DNA of 64,000 nt from Actinomadura_E scrupuli (GCF_050971785.1 NZ_JBPCCU010000002.1:124001-188000), one strand, 5' to 3'; positions 1 to 9,453 are shown, numbered from the stretch's first letter. Notes: generated from the letters alone by a model not told the origin. Made by a program: numbers and translations.

Positions 1-1056
1 AACTCGGTAGGGGCCGACCTGCGGGCCCGTGGTGACTTCCTGTCCGCCCGGGAGCACGATGAGACCTCGCTGAGACGGCACCAGGGAGATCTCGGAGACA
101 CGCACTCCAGCACGCTGAGGGTCATGCACAACCTGGCACTCGACTACGGCCTGAACAGCGACTATCCCAGGGCGAGGGAGTTCCACGAAGCGGCGTACCT
201 GGGGCTGCGGCAAGGCGGCTGGGGCGTCGGCCGGGTCGGCGTCCTCAACGCCCTGAGCGGGCTGGCCCGAGCGGTGCGGCTGTGCGGGGACTACGCGGAG
301 GCGTGCGACCTCGGCGAGGAGGCCTACGCCTACGGTGTCGAAGAGCTGGGCGCGGAACACCCGGGCACCTTGTACGCGGCGAAGGACCTGTCCATCGCCT
401 GGCGCCGCCTGGGCGAGTTCGAGAGATCACTCGAGCTGGCCCTGGAGGTACACGCGCGCTATGTCCGGCTCTTCGGTCTCAACCACCCCGACACGCTGGC
501 CGCCGCCATGTGCCTTGCCAACATCCAGCGGACCGTGGGCGAGAAGGAAGCCGCCCTGGAACTCGCCGCCGACACCGTACGGCGCTATCCCCGGCTGTAC
601 GGCGCGGAGCACCCGTACAACCATGGCTGCGCGGGCAACCTGGCGTTGCTGCGCCGGGTCTTCGGAGACGTGCAGGCCGCCCGGGAGCTGAACGAGAAGT
701 CCCTGGAGGGCCTGGAGGTCAAGCTGGGACGGGACCACCACTACTCGCTGACGGTGGCCACCAACCTGGCCAGTGATCTGGCCGCACTGGGCGAGTTCGA
801 GGAGGCCTGCCGGCTGGGCCAGGACACGACGACCCGGTTGCGAGCGGTCCTCGGCGAAACCCATCCGATGACGCTCGCCTGTGCCGCGAACCTGTCCGCC
901 GACCTGATCCAGATCGGTGAGGAGGAGGAGTCGGCGGAGCTGCTCAAGAAGACGATGGAGGCCTACGCGGTGACGCTCGGCCCGGAACACCCCGACGCGG
1001 TGGTCGCCGCCGAGCACCGTCACCTGGACTGTGACTTCGACCCTCCGCCCATCTGA
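1..1056 (+). CDS. Tetratricopeptide repeat protein, FxSxx-COOH system type (5' end missing)
   Basis: The reading frame is open from the first base, so only the C-terminal part of a larger protein is present. It is built of repeats of about 42 residues with the TPR_12-like signature LGxxHPxTLxxxxNLAxxL (for example LGETHPMTLACAANLSADL), which form helical pairs used for protein contacts. Large proteins of this kind accompany FxSxx-COOH RiPP loci, and the two convergent genes to the right are the hydroxylase and radical SAM enzyme of such a locus. The gene ends inside the 3' end of the hydroxylase gene (37-base tail-to-tail overlap). The repeat architecture is seen directly; the link to the RiPP system comes from gene context. 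Upstream domains, often an NB-ARC-type ATPase in this family, cannot be checked. Confidence 0.8.
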   Translation, partial: NSVGADLRARGDFLSAREHDETSLRRHQGDLGDTHSSTLRVMHNLALDYGLNSDYPRAREFHEAAYLGLRQGGWGVGRVGVLNALSGLARAVRLCGDYAEACDLGEEAYAYGVEELGAEHPGTLYAAKDLSIAWRRLGEFERSLELALEVHARYVRLFGLNHPDTLAAAMCLANIQRTVGEKEAALELAADTVRRYPRLYGAEHPYNHGCAGNLALLRRVFGDVQAARELNEKSLEGLEVKLGRDHHYSLTVATNLASDLAALGEFEEACRLGQDTTTRLRAVLGETHPMTLACAANLSADLIQIGEEEESAELLKKTMEAYAVTLGPEHPDAVVAAEHRHLDCDFDPPPI

Positions 1057-2399
1057 GGTCGGTGCGGGACGGCCTGGATCGGTGGCGGCTCCCCATGGCG
1101 GAGCCGCCACTGGGCCAGATGCGCCTCCGCGGCCTCGTCGGCCAGACGCCGCGCCTCGGCGCCCACGGGTTCGCGCATCCAGGGCTGGAGCGTGCGGCTC
1201 ATCTCGGCGACGAACAGCCCGCCCTCGGGTGTCAGCCTGCCGCTGGCGCTCAGCGTCCGGACGGCGAAGTCGACGGCGTCCCGCCAGCGGGCGAAGTCGC
1301 TGTGCGCGCTCAGTGCCCGCTCGCCGGACTCGTGCTGGCGTTGCCTGCGCCAGAAACCCGCGATGCCCAGATGGGCGTAGGTGCCCTGGAGCAGCCCGGC
1401 GACCGGGCGCGGGTCGTCCCGCCAGGGCGCGTAGTAGCGGCTGCCGTCGTCGGACCGGGTCAGCGGGACGACATCCAGCAGGCCCGTCAGCTTGGTGTGC
1501 TGGACCTCGTGCGCGAGGGTGACGGCAAGGAAGTGGGCGTCGGGCGGGCGGGAGAGCCCCACGTTGCCGAACGCGTGCTTGGGCGTGGCACTCGACTGGC
1601 CGTGCGCGGGGGCCATCAGGGGGGTCAGCACGGAGATCGAGGCGGCGACCTCCTCGGCGGCGGTCCAGTGCCTGGTCACCAGGATCCGCCAGGCGTCGAG
1701 GAGCGTGGACCGCCAGTGCTCCAGCTCGGCCGCGGTCAGCCGGCACCCGATCACGGACCCTCCCGGCATGCGGTCGGGATCGTGGTCGTCCAGCAGGAAG
1801 TCGATCCTCGCGCCCCGGAACTCGGCGCTCAGCCGGCGCAGGCCCTCCCAGCCCGCCGCGTCCTCATGCGGGTCGGCCGGCAGCCGAACGCGCGTGTCGC
1901 CGGCGGTCACCTCGGCTCCGCCGGCACCCGAGCGTACGAGCGCGGTCGCCTGGCCGGGGACCAGCGCGCGGCCGAGGGAGGGCAGGACGACGGCCCCATC
2001 GCGTACCGGGACTTCGACCGTACAGACATGCCGGGCCCTGATCGCCGCCGCGGCGGCCAGGGCGGCCAGCTCTCCCGGCTCGGCGGGACCTTCCTCCCCG
2101 CCGGTGAGGGCGAGCAGGGTGCGGCGGGCCCATGCCCCGACCGTCGGGTAGCGCAGTGCGATCCCCGCCGCCTCTGGAGCGGACTGCTGAACCTCGGCCA
2201 GCAGGTCGTACGCCTGCCGTGCCCGGTCCGCCTGGGAGTGCCCGGCCGCCACGGCGGTGTCCCGTACACCCCGCAGGAGCAGCAGCCGTTTGCTGTACTG
2301 GGCCGCCTGGAGATGGGCCACCGCATCGGCGCCGCCGCTGCCGGCGGCCAGGGCGAAGAACGCCTTCTCGGGTATCCGGTGTCTGGCCAGGGGCATCAA
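1020..2399 (-). CDS. HExxH-type putative peptide beta-hydroxylase of an FxSxx-COOH RiPP locus
   Basis: A 459-residue protein with the motif HEVQH at residues 297-301 inside the context LAHEVQHTKL. This matches the family annotated as HEXXH-motif putative peptide modification protein, later as aKG-HExxH-type peptide beta-hydroxylase, which would use the two His as iron ligands to hydroxylate a RiPP precursor. The N-terminal half is Ala/Arg-rich helical. It overlaps the upstream radical SAM gene by 4 bases (ATGA), so the two are translationally coupled and should act on one substrate. In some genomes radical SAM and hydroxylase are fused and the hydroxylase is inactivated; here they are separate and the HExxH motif is intact. 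The function is a family inference. Confidence 0.85.
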   Translation of the reverse strand: MMPLARHRIPEKAFFALAAGSGGADAVAHLQAAQYSKRLLLLRGVRDTAVAAGHSQADRARQAYDLLAEVQQSAPEAAGIALRYPTVGAWARRTLLALTGGEEGPAEPGELAALAAAAAIRARHVCTVEVPVRDGAVVLPSLGRALVPGQATALVRSGAGGAEVTAGDTRVRLPADPHEDAAGWEGLRRLSAEFRGARIDFLLDDHDPDRMPGGSVIGCRLTAAELEHWRSTLLDAWRILVTRHWTAAEEVAASISVLTPLMAPAHGQSSATPKHAFGNVGLSRPPDAHFLAVTLAHEVQHTKLTGLLDVVPLTRSDDGSRYYAPWRDDPRPVAGLLQGTYAHLGIAGFWRRQRQHESGERALSAHSDFARWRDAVDFAVRTLSASGRLTPEGGLFVAEMSRTLQPWMREPVGAEARRLADEAAEAHLAQWRLRHGEPPPIQAVPHRPQMGGGSKSQSR

Positions 2400-3745
2400 C
2401 CGCGCTCCTTGGGGGAGGTCGTCCGCTTCAGCGCCGCCACATCCTTCTGCAAGGCACCTTGAATATGGTCGATGAGGCGGAAGAGATCACGGCAGTAGAC
2501 CGAGGGGTTGGCGAAGCCACTGCCGGATCGGTAGCGGTGGGTGTAGAGACCGCCGCCGCAGACGCGCTGGACAGGGCAGACGCGGCAGTCCGCGGCGAGC
2601 GCGCGATGGCCGATCTGGCGTGCGGCGATGGCCGGCAGCAGCAGGGCCGAGTCAAAGGAGTCACGGCTGATGTGCAGCGCGGTGTTGGAGGCGCCTTCGT
2701 AGGCCGACTTGAGCGTGTCGACCTGTTCGATGCTGCCGTTGGTCTCCACGACCGCGACCGCCACCGGCGAGAGCCCCACCGATTCGCTGTGCGAGGGGCG
2801 TCCGAAGAGCAGCCGGATGATCTCCGAGAACAGCCGGATCCGCGTCTCCCGGACCGGCGCCCGGTACCACCGCTCGAAGACCGCGATGAGCCAGTCCCCG
2901 TACGGGGCCGCCGCGTCCGCGAGCCGGTTGGGCGGCGGGGTGTCCCAGTTGCCGTGCGGCAGCAGGAAGTCCATCGCCGGCGGCTCGAACGCCAGCAGTG
3001 CCTCGTAGGTGGCGACCGGGTCATTGTCCAGATCGATGGCGCTCAGCAGGCCGCTGAAGAGGTGGCGATAGGTCGGTGCCGTCAGTCGCTGCAGGCCCGC
3101 CGCCACCGAGTGGTGGCTGCCCTGCCCGTTGGCACGCCGCCGGTGCCGGTCCTGGGCCTTCTCGTCGCCGTCCAGGCTGACGCTGACCTGGATGTCGAAC
3201 TCGTCGAACATCCGCAGGAAGGTCGAGTCGAGCAGCATCCCGTTGGTCTGCAGCCCAAAGGCCACGGCCACCTCCGGATCCACCATCGACCGCACGGTGC
3301 TCACCGCGTATCGGATGTGGTCGGCCCCCGCGAGCAGTGGCTCCCCGCCGTGCAGGATCACGTCGATCCTGGGCAGTTCGTTGGACCGGGCGTGCTCGGC
3401 GATCCGGGCCGCCACCCGATCGATCGTCGGACGGGCCATGCGGCGCGGTTGCCGCCGCCAGCCCTGGTCCGCCATCTCGTACATGTAGCAGTAGTCACAG
3501 GCCAGATTGCACCTGCTGTGGATCTTGAGCACGAACTGCCGGAAGGGGGTCGGGCGCCAGCCCGCCTCGAGCAGTGCCTGGACGTCCAGCGAAGCCGGCC
3601 ACTCGGCTTCGACGGACTCTGGATCGACGCCGACGGTCACACTGATCAACCCCAGGTGAGATCTGAGCGCGGCAGTGCGCCTTTGTCTGGCTTGTAGTGT
3701 TATGCGCTCCTTAAGGAGATCATCAAACGCTCCGGTATCGGCCAT
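2396..3745 (-). CDS. fxsB: Radical SAM/SPASM peptide maturase, FxsB-like
   Basis: A 449-residue radical SAM enzyme. The 4Fe-4S/SAM motif CxxxCxxC is C79-x3-C83-x2-C86 (CNLACDYCYMYE), preceded by the FxsB-typical PFRQFVLKIHSRC. A SPASM-like Cys cluster is at the C-terminus (CRVCPVQRVCGGG, then YCRD). FxsB enzymes form carbon-carbon or carbon-nitrogen cyclophane crosslinks in precursors ending in FxSxx. The first 60 or so residues precede the usual FxsB start and are rich in charged residues; they could be a recognition extension, or the true start may be further in. The ATG at 3745 has no good ribosome binding site. It heads a two-gene operon with the hydroxylase. I found no precursor gene beside it. 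Confidence 0.85.
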   Translation of the reverse strand: MADTGAFDDLLKERITLQARQRRTAALRSHLGLISVTVGVDPESVEAEWPASLDVQALLEAGWRPTPFRQFVLKIHSRCNLACDYCYMYEMADQGWRRQPRRMARPTIDRVAARIAEHARSNELPRIDVILHGGEPLLAGADHIRYAVSTVRSMVDPEVAVAFGLQTNGMLLDSTFLRMFDEFDIQVSVSLDGDEKAQDRHRRRANGQGSHHSVAAGLQRLTAPTYRHLFSGLLSAIDLDNDPVATYEALLAFEPPAMDFLLPHGNWDTPPPNRLADAAAPYGDWLIAVFERWYRAPVRETRIRLFSEIIRLLFGRPSHSESVGLSPVAVAVVETNGSIEQVDTLKSAYEGASNTALHISRDSFDSALLLPAIAARQIGHRALAADCRVCPVQRVCGGGLYTHRYRSGSGFANPSVYCRDLFRLIDHIQGALQKDVAALKRTTSPKERG

Positions 3746-3873
3746 TTACATCGGCAGGAGTGTGTCAGCAGACCTTGTCTGCGCCTGACCGGAGTATTCG
3801 CCGGTGGACGTCCGGAGCCACCGGGGTGGAAGAACGACCCGCTGCGAGCGACCGGGCGGCGCTTCGTCCCTGA

Positions 3874-4095
3874 TCAGATCTCTGCGGCAGAGGGGTCGCT
3901 CCGGCGGCGGCGCAACCACGTGGAGAGCACTCCGGCGGCCGCGACCCAGAACGAGGCGGCGAAGAGCGCCTGCTTCAGCGGGTGGGGCGCGTCGAATGCC
4001 CGGGCGACCACCCAGGCGACGACCACGAACACCACGCCCGAGAGCACGTGGGCATACGCCCATGCTCGCTGTCTGAGATCCTGCTTCGCGTCCAT
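3874..4095 (-). CDS. Small two-helix membrane protein
   Basis: A 73-residue protein starting MDAKQDLRQR, with two predicted transmembrane helices (about residues 14-34 and 41-61) and a basic stretch after the second (RRRRS). The start is fixed by a strong GGAGG ribosome binding site 6 bases upstream. It precedes the radical SAM gene on the same strand with a gap of about 130 bases, so it may be co-transcribed with it. Similar two-helix proteins are common and uncharacterised. It does not end in FxSxx and is not the RiPP precursor. Confidence 0.6.
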   Translation of the reverse strand: MDAKQDLRQRAWAYAHVLSGVVFVVVAWVVARAFDAPHPLKQALFAASFWVAAAGVLSTWLRRRRSDPSAAEI

Positions 4096-4495
4096 GGTGG
4101 AGCCTCCGCCACATAGGAATGTCGACGGCCGACGGGCCGTACGCCCGTGCGGCCACGGGACGGGCATCCCACCGCCGCACCGAGGTGGAGCACCTCTGTT
4201 CCGTTGGACACTCGGCACTGGGCAAAGGTTCGTCCCCTTTGCCCCCAATTCGGCCGGGTGTCCCAGGGACCCCCAGACGTGGGCGCGCTCGGCGGAGTCA
4301 GTCGCAGGCGGCGTTGAACTCCTTCTCCTGCTCGGCTATCTGAGCCTCGCCGCCCGACGAGTGGCCGGCCAGATGAGTAGGGGCTACTCAGGCACGGGCG
4401 GGCACTGAGACAGATCATTGGCTCCGCGATCCATTCAGTGGGACGGGGTGCCGTCGAAGTGCGGTCCACGAGTCCCATGCCCCAGGAGGCCACCC
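4096..4495. other. Intergenic region, divergent promoters
   Basis: This stretch separates the small membrane protein gene (leftward) and the large secreted protein gene (rightward), so it must carry both promoters, but no consensus elements stand out. On the minus strand near 4301-4375 a short frame ends in EKEFNAACD and looks slightly protein-like. It has no start codon and a stop shortly upstream, so at most it is a gene remnant. Confidence 0.4.
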
Positions 4496-7321
4496 GTGCG
4501 AGCCCGCCCGTTGCTCCGGTTGCTGCTCACCGCCGTGGCGGCGTTCCTGGTGGTGACCCTCCCGGCCGGGACCGCGCACGCGGACGACGGCCCGGTCAAG
4601 CTGACGATCACCGGGCCCGGGACGGCGGTGGCCGGGAAGTCGCCGGTACGGCTGGACTTCCGGGTCACCAACACCGGCCGGACTCCGTGTCGGGCGGTCC
4701 GGGTGGCCGACGGCGCGTTGGCGATCACCGCGATGACGCTGGACGGCGAGCCCGTACGGCCGACGATCACCATGCGGGACTACCTCGTGCCGCTGGCCAC
4801 GATCCGGGAGCGGACGGCGGTCACGCTGGCGCCGGGCGCGTCGATGCCGCTGGGCGTGCGGGCCTTTCCGGTGCGGGGGCGGGCGATGCTCCCGTCGGTG
4901 TCGTGGTCGGAGACCGATCCCTACCTCGCGACGCTGTGGCCGGTGGACCGGCCCGGCACCTACCGGCTGACCGCCAGGCTCGCCCCGCCGCTCGGGGACC
5001 CGTCCTCCGGCGGCTGCGAGAACCCGTCCGGCGACGCGACCGTGACGTTCACCGTGGCGTCCGGAGCATGGTGGGACGAACCAGGCGTACGGCTCGCGGG
5101 CGCCGGCGCCGTCGTGCTCGGTCTGCTCGTCGTCCTGCTCCTGCTGGTCGCGGGCCGTCGGCGCAGGCACCGCCGGGCCAGGCGGTATCCCCGGCCGGGC
5201 CCGTACGGCGCCGGGGCGCTCGTCCTCGCGCTGGCCCTCGGGGTGCTCGGGGTGACCGAACGCCCCGCCGCGGCCACGCTCGAGTCCACCGGCGACTCTG
5301 CCTTCCAGGCCAGGATCGAGAACTGCAAAGCGAAGATCACTGCTGCCGGGGATCCCGGTGGTGTGCTCGCCCGGTCCCAGGCGTCCAAGTATCCGATCTT
5401 CATCATTCAATGGAACAACATTCCCGGCCGCCCGGAGGACTCGCTGAGCTGGGCCCTCGCCCACGTACCGGACTACTCCACCGATCCCCGCAGGGGCTCC
5501 GGGTCGGAGATCTACTGGAACCCGGGCAACGACTACATGCTCGACCCCGGGGTCAAGGAGAACGAGTGCGCGACGCTGGTGCACGAGCTGAGTCACGTCG
5601 CCGACAACGCCGAGGGCAAGGCCGACTTCGAGGAGTGCGCCAGAAGAGGTGACCCTACCGTCACGGAGGTCAGGGCCACCCTGCTGGAGAACGCCTACCG
5701 CAGGTCGATGGGCCTGCCGGAGCGGACCAGCTATCACGGCAAACCACTGCCCTCGAGCGTGGACAAGTGCACCAACCAGCGGTTCCCGGCGAAGAAGCCG
5801 GGCAGGTCCGGGCACGGGAGCAAGCACGGCCACCAGTGCCTGAACGGCTGCGGGTCCAGCACCGGCGACCCGCACCTGCGGACCTTCGACCAGCGCCGCT
5901 ACGACCTGCAGTCGGCGGGCGAGTTCGTGCTGGCACGGGCGACGGACGGGTCGCTGGAGGTACAGACCCGGCAGACACCGGTCCCGGGTTCCCGGACGGT
6001 GTCGACGGTGTCCGCCGTGGCCCTCAAGGTCGGCGGCACCCGGATCGGGATCTACACCAACCCGGCGGGCTCGCCCCGCGTGCTGGTCGACGGCGCGGCG
6101 AAGTCGCTGCGCGACGGGGACATCGCCCTGCCCGGCGGCGCGACCCTGTACGGCGAGGCGGCCGACCCGGACGACACCGGGGGCGAGGGGTCCCGGCGCC
6201 TCGTCGGGCTGGTGACCGGCGGCACGAGTGTGCTGATCTCGCCGGTGGGCGGCTGGGGACTGGAGGTGGAGGTCAGCCCGGCGCCGTCGCTGGCCGGGAA
6301 GGTGTCCGGCCTGCTGGGGGACTTCGACGGCGACCCGGCCGACGACCTGCCGGCCTCCTCCTCGGCCCGGGACCTGCACGGCGGCTTCGCCGACAGCAGG
6401 CGGGTCACCGCCGCCGCCTCGCTGTTCGACTACGCACCCGGGCAGAACACCCGGACCTTCACCGACCGGAGCTTCCCCGACCTCGACGCGCCGGGTCCCG
6501 GATCGGACGCCCTCGCCGCCGCCGGGCAGATCTGCCGGATCAGCGGGGTGACTGACCCCGCAGCGCTGAAGAACTGCGCGTACGACGTCGCGGTCACCGG
6601 ACAGCGGGTCTACGCCGACGCCGCCGCGCGCGCCGCCGGCGGCGCGGAGCCGGCACCCGGCACGGGCGGGGGCACCGGCGTCCCGGTGGGCTCCCGGCAG
6701 CCGTTGCCCGCTCCCGGCGCGAACCTGTCGTTCAGCGGTACGGTCGCCCAGGACGGGCAGCGGAACGAGTACCGGCTGGACGGCACGGCCGGACAGATCG
6801 TCTACTTCCATGGACTGGACACCTGCGACGACACCCGGATCCTGCGCTACTCCTTCTCCTCCCCCACCGGGGCGCTGTTCCCGGCGTACTTCAAGACCTG
6901 CCAGGACGGCGGCCGGCTCGCGCTGAAGGAGACCGGTACGCATCGCCTGATCGTCTACGGCGATCCCGGGGTGACCGGGCCGTACCGGGTGGAGATCAAG
7001 GGCGTACGGCCGGACCGTACCGCCACCACGGCCCTCGGCGGCTCACTCACCGGATCGATCGACATGCCGGGTGCCCAGGACGTCCACACCTTCACCGCCA
7101 CGGCCGGGCAGCCGGTCACCTTCCACGGCCAGGGCCCCTGCGACGACACCCGGCTGCTGCGCTACACGATGTTCGCCCCGTCCGGCGCGTACGGCGAGGT
7201 GGCGTACGTCCGCACCTGCCAGGACAGCGGGAAGATCACACTGAAGGAGAGCGGAACGTACAAGGTGGTCGTCTACGGCGAGGGCCTCTCCACCGGCCCC
7301 TACCAGGTACGGCTCGGCTGA
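4496..7321 (+). CDS. Large secreted/membrane protein: HExxH metalloprotease-like plus von Willebrand D domain
   Basis: A 941-residue protein. The GTG at 4496 is chosen because AGGAGG lies 6 bases upstream and a signal peptide follows (cleavage expected near AHA, residue 28). Order: extracytoplasmic beta domain to about 195; transmembrane helix about 200-222; Arg-rich cytoplasmic loop; second hydrophobic segment about 240-258; a domain with HELSH (363-367) in the context ECATLVHELSHVADNAEG, resembling M91-like zinc peptidases; a von Willebrand type D-like domain from about residue 455 (GDPHLRTFD, then YDLQSAGEF); and two C-terminal repeats of about 95 residues, each with CDDTR and TCQD. The layout suggests two secreted proteins joined head to tail. 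No partner gene is obvious. Protease activity is inferred from the zinc motif only. Confidence 0.8.
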   Translation: MRARPLLRLLLTAVAAFLVVTLPAGTAHADDGPVKLTITGPGTAVAGKSPVRLDFRVTNTGRTPCRAVRVADGALAITAMTLDGEPVRPTITMRDYLVPLATIRERTAVTLAPGASMPLGVRAFPVRGRAMLPSVSWSETDPYLATLWPVDRPGTYRLTARLAPPLGDPSSGGCENPSGDATVTFTVASGAWWDEPGVRLAGAGAVVLGLLVVLLLLVAGRRRRHRRARRYPRPGPYGAGALVLALALGVLGVTERPAAATLESTGDSAFQARIENCKAKITAAGDPGGVLARSQASKYPIFIIQWNNIPGRPEDSLSWALAHVPDYSTDPRRGSGSEIYWNPGNDYMLDPGVKENECATLVHELSHVADNAEGKADFEECARRGDPTVTEVRATLLENAYRRSMGLPERTSYHGKPLPSSVDKCTNQRFPAKKPGRSGHGSKHGHQCLNGCGSSTGDPHLRTFDQRRYDLQSAGEFVLARATDGSLEVQTRQTPVPGSRTVSTVSAVALKVGGTRIGIYTNPAGSPRVLVDGAAKSLRDGDIALPGGATLYGEAADPDDTGGEGSRRLVGLVTGGTSVLISPVGGWGLEVEVSPAPSLAGKVSGLLGDFDGDPADDLPASSSARDLHGGFADSRRVTAAASLFDYAPGQNTRTFTDRSFPDLDAPGPGSDALAAAGQICRISGVTDPAALKNCAYDVAVTGQRVYADAAARAAGGAEPAPGTGGGTGVPVGSRQPLPAPGANLSFSGTVAQDGQRNEYRLDGTAGQIVYFHGLDTCDDTRILRYSFSSPTGALFPAYFKTCQDGGRLALKETGTHRLIVYGDPGVTGPYRVEIKGVRPDRTATTALGGSLTGSIDMPGAQDVHTFTATAGQPVTFHGQGPCDDTRLLRYTMFAPSGAYGEVAYVRTCQDSGKITLKESGTYKVVVYGEGLSTGPYQVRLG

Positions 7322-7406
7322 GCCCACCGGGAGTCAGGCGGCCGGGTCGCTCCCGAGAGCGGCTCGGCCGCCAGTGCGCCCATGAGGTCGGCGCCGCCGG
7401 CCGTGC

Positions 7407-7934
7407 CTACTCCGAACCTGATCGTCCATCTTCGTTCTCTTGTGACGAGAGTCCCGGAGGGGCGTCTCCGGCGAAACGTCTTCGCAACGGGCCGCCCATC
7501 GCGCCGAGCTCCCCGCGCGCAGCCTCCATGAACGCGTACCGCAGTTCGCGCTTACGAGGCTCGTCTCCGGGTGCGGCGCGGCCTCTGACGAGTTCGTGGA
7601 GGGCGAGAGTGTAGTCGTGGGCGGCCTGGGCCACCTCGGTCGAGCACACCAGCTCGGGCAGCTTCTTGGCGAGCCACAGTGCGTGAAGGTGTGCCCGGAT
7701 CTCCGTGCTGTCCGGACTGGATCCCGAGTCGGCTTCATCGGAGAGGAGTTCCACCTTCTGTGCCGCGGACAGGAAGTCCATGATCGCCTGTTTGCGTTCA
7801 GCGCGCTCCGCGACGCGATGTTCATGCTGCTCACGGCGCGCATCGACCCTGGTCGAGAGGTACTGGCCGATCAGCGTCCCGGAGGATCCGAGCACCACAC
7901 CGGCGAGCGGCAGGACCGTCGTAACCCAGTTCAT
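7407..7934 (-). CDS. Membrane-anchored hypothetical protein
   Basis: A 175-residue protein starting MNWVTTVLPLAGVVLGSSG. One N-terminal transmembrane helix is followed by a charged, mostly helical cytoplasmic part (EQHEHRVAERAERKQAI) that may form a coiled coil. The in-frame extension upstream of this ATG reads as non-coding and was excluded. Proteins with this anchor and helical tail recur in actinomycetes without known function. It is divergent from the next small membrane-anchored protein at 8181, and the two may be related in role, though the sequence does not show how. Confidence 0.6.
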   Translation of the reverse strand: MNWVTTVLPLAGVVLGSSGTLIGQYLSTRVDARREQHEHRVAERAERKQAIMDFLSAAQKVELLSDEADSGSSPDSTEIRAHLHALWLAKKLPELVCSTEVAQAAHDYTLALHELVRGRAAPGDEPRKRELRYAFMEAARGELGAMGGPLRRRFAGDAPPGLSSQENEDGRSGSE

Positions 7935-8180
7935 GACGGTCAGACGGGCGCACCCGACCTGACGTTCCTCTGGCCCGGACGGTACGGTCCCGGGCGGTAC
8001 GTCCCCGGCGGCGTTCGCTCGAGGTCGTACCGGCCGCGGGTGGGCGCCCCTGAGCGACGGTGACCTCCGTGCCGTCCCGCGCGTGCAGGAGGCAGCTGCG
8101 GTTGGGAACCGGGCGTGGTGTGCCGACGTCATAACTCGCGGTAGTGAGACGACACCTCACTCTCGAGCTCTGGCGGGGGC

Positions 8181-8696
8181 ATGGACATCTCTGCGACTTC
8201 ATCTCTGGCAGCCGTGATCATCTCGACAATCGCCCTCTTCGTCTCCGGAGTCCTCGCGGTCCGGCAGGTGTCGATGATGAGGCATGCCAACCAGATGCCG
8301 GTCCTGGTGGATCTCATGCAGGAATTCAGATCGGCCGAATTCCAGATGGCCGAGGGTTACGTCCTGAACAAGCTCTCCGCCGAGAACGACGTGTCGCTCG
8401 GCTGCTCGGGACTGACCGGGCCGCCGAGCCTGGCGGTCAACCTCGTGAACTCCTTCTTTCTATCTCTCGGTACGCTGGTCGCCCAGGACATGGTCGATGA
8501 GGCGACCGTCGTCCTGCTGTTCGGCTTCCGGGCCGACCGTGCGTGGAAAGCTCTGGAGAGTCGCATAATGCGCGAGCGGGAAATACGCAATGATCCGTTC
8601 TTCGCAGTTCCCTTCGAAGACCTCGTGTGCCGAATTCGGGACGGGTGGCCCCCCACCGATCGGTATCGCCTGAAGTTCAGAAGCCTCAGTCGGTGA
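8181..8696 (+). CDS. Membrane-anchored hypothetical protein, DUF4760-like
   Basis: A 171-residue protein with one N-terminal transmembrane helix (residues 6-28), then a soluble domain containing MPVLVDLMQEFRSAEFQ. This arrangement resembles the DUF4760-type proteins, in which an anchor is followed by a helical domain around an FRS motif. No catalytic residues are recognisable. It is transcribed rightwards, probably alone; the next gene starts 94 bases downstream. Confidence 0.6.
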   Translation: MDISATSSLAAVIISTIALFVSGVLAVRQVSMMRHANQMPVLVDLMQEFRSAEFQMAEGYVLNKLSAENDVSLGCSGLTGPPSLAVNLVNSFFLSLGTLVAQDMVDEATVVLLFGFRADRAWKALESRIMREREIRNDPFFAVPFEDLVCRIRDGWPPTDRYRLKFRSLSR

Positions 8697-8790
8697 TCAT
8701 CAACCGTCACGATCACGCGATTGTTCGTGGAACGCTCGGAGCGTCTTTGACCTGCCGGTTTCCTCTTGTCGTCCCGAGCCGGGTGCGCCC

Positions 8791-9453
8791 ATGAGCGACT
8801 CGCCCACCCTGGTCAGACCGGTCCGGGCCTTCGCCGTGGCCACCACTGTGGTGTTCACCGGGTGGTTCGTGATCGAGGTGGTGTGGGCCGCGCTGGGACT
8901 GCGCCTGAGCGAGGCCGGCACGGACAAGGTGGCGTACCGTGCCCACATTGCACCGTACGAGTTCGCGTCCGAAGTGAAGCTCTACGGGTACTTGCTGGCC
9001 GCGGCGGTGTTCGTCTGCTGGCTCTTCCGCGCTCGCCTCAATGCGGAGATCATCAGAGACTATCCACATCGATGGGGCAGGTCATGGCTCGTCCTTGGCT
9101 GGATCGTCCCGTTGCTGAACTTCTGGATTCCTCGGCAGGTCGTCGGTGACGTCTGGCGAGCCAGCGATTCCGCCGGCCTCGACCGGCCGGCCGGGCGCAG
9201 ACCGTGGCCGGTCTACGCATGGTGGATCCCCTGGCTCTTGAACATTCCCCTCGGCGCCATGGTGGGCGGTACGTCAGAGTCCGCGGACCTCATTGTGTTC
9301 AGCGCCGGGAACGCGATCATTGCCGGCGTCCTCGCCCTCGCCGTCGTATGGCAGATCTCGCTGTTCCAGGAGGCGCACGCCGCACGTATCGTCCAGGCGC
9401 TGTCAGACGGTCCGACGGTTCCCGGACCGACCGGGTACGGGTCGGTCACGTGA
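8791..9453 (+). CDS. DUF4328 domain membrane protein
   Basis: A 220-residue integral membrane protein with about five or six transmembrane helices. The signature GWIVPLLNFWIPRQVVGDVW is the hallmark of DUF4328: a helix ending with NFWxPRQ followed by a conserved DVWRAS. Function is unknown for the family. It ends 45 bases before a strong hairpin terminator. Confidence 0.85.
   Translation: MSDSPTLVRPVRAFAVATTVVFTGWFVIEVVWAALGLRLSEAGTDKVAYRAHIAPYEFASEVKLYGYLLAAAVFVCWLFRARLNAEIIRDYPHRWGRSWLVLGWIVPLLNFWIPRQVVGDVWRASDSAGLDRPAGRRPWPVYAWWIPWLLNIPLGAMVGGTSESADLIVFSAGNAIIAGVLALAVVWQISLFQEAHAARIVQALSDGPTVPGPTGYGSVT

Noticed and set aside
3746..3873. FxSxx precursor peptide between fxsB and the small membrane protein
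   Set aside because: All three minus-strand frames are interrupted or lack a start, and none ends in F-x-S-x-x.
4415..6943. 842-codon minus-strand frame over the large secreted protein
   Set aside because: Gly/Arg/Pro-rich with no domain; the plus strand has a signal peptide, HELSH and a VWD signature.
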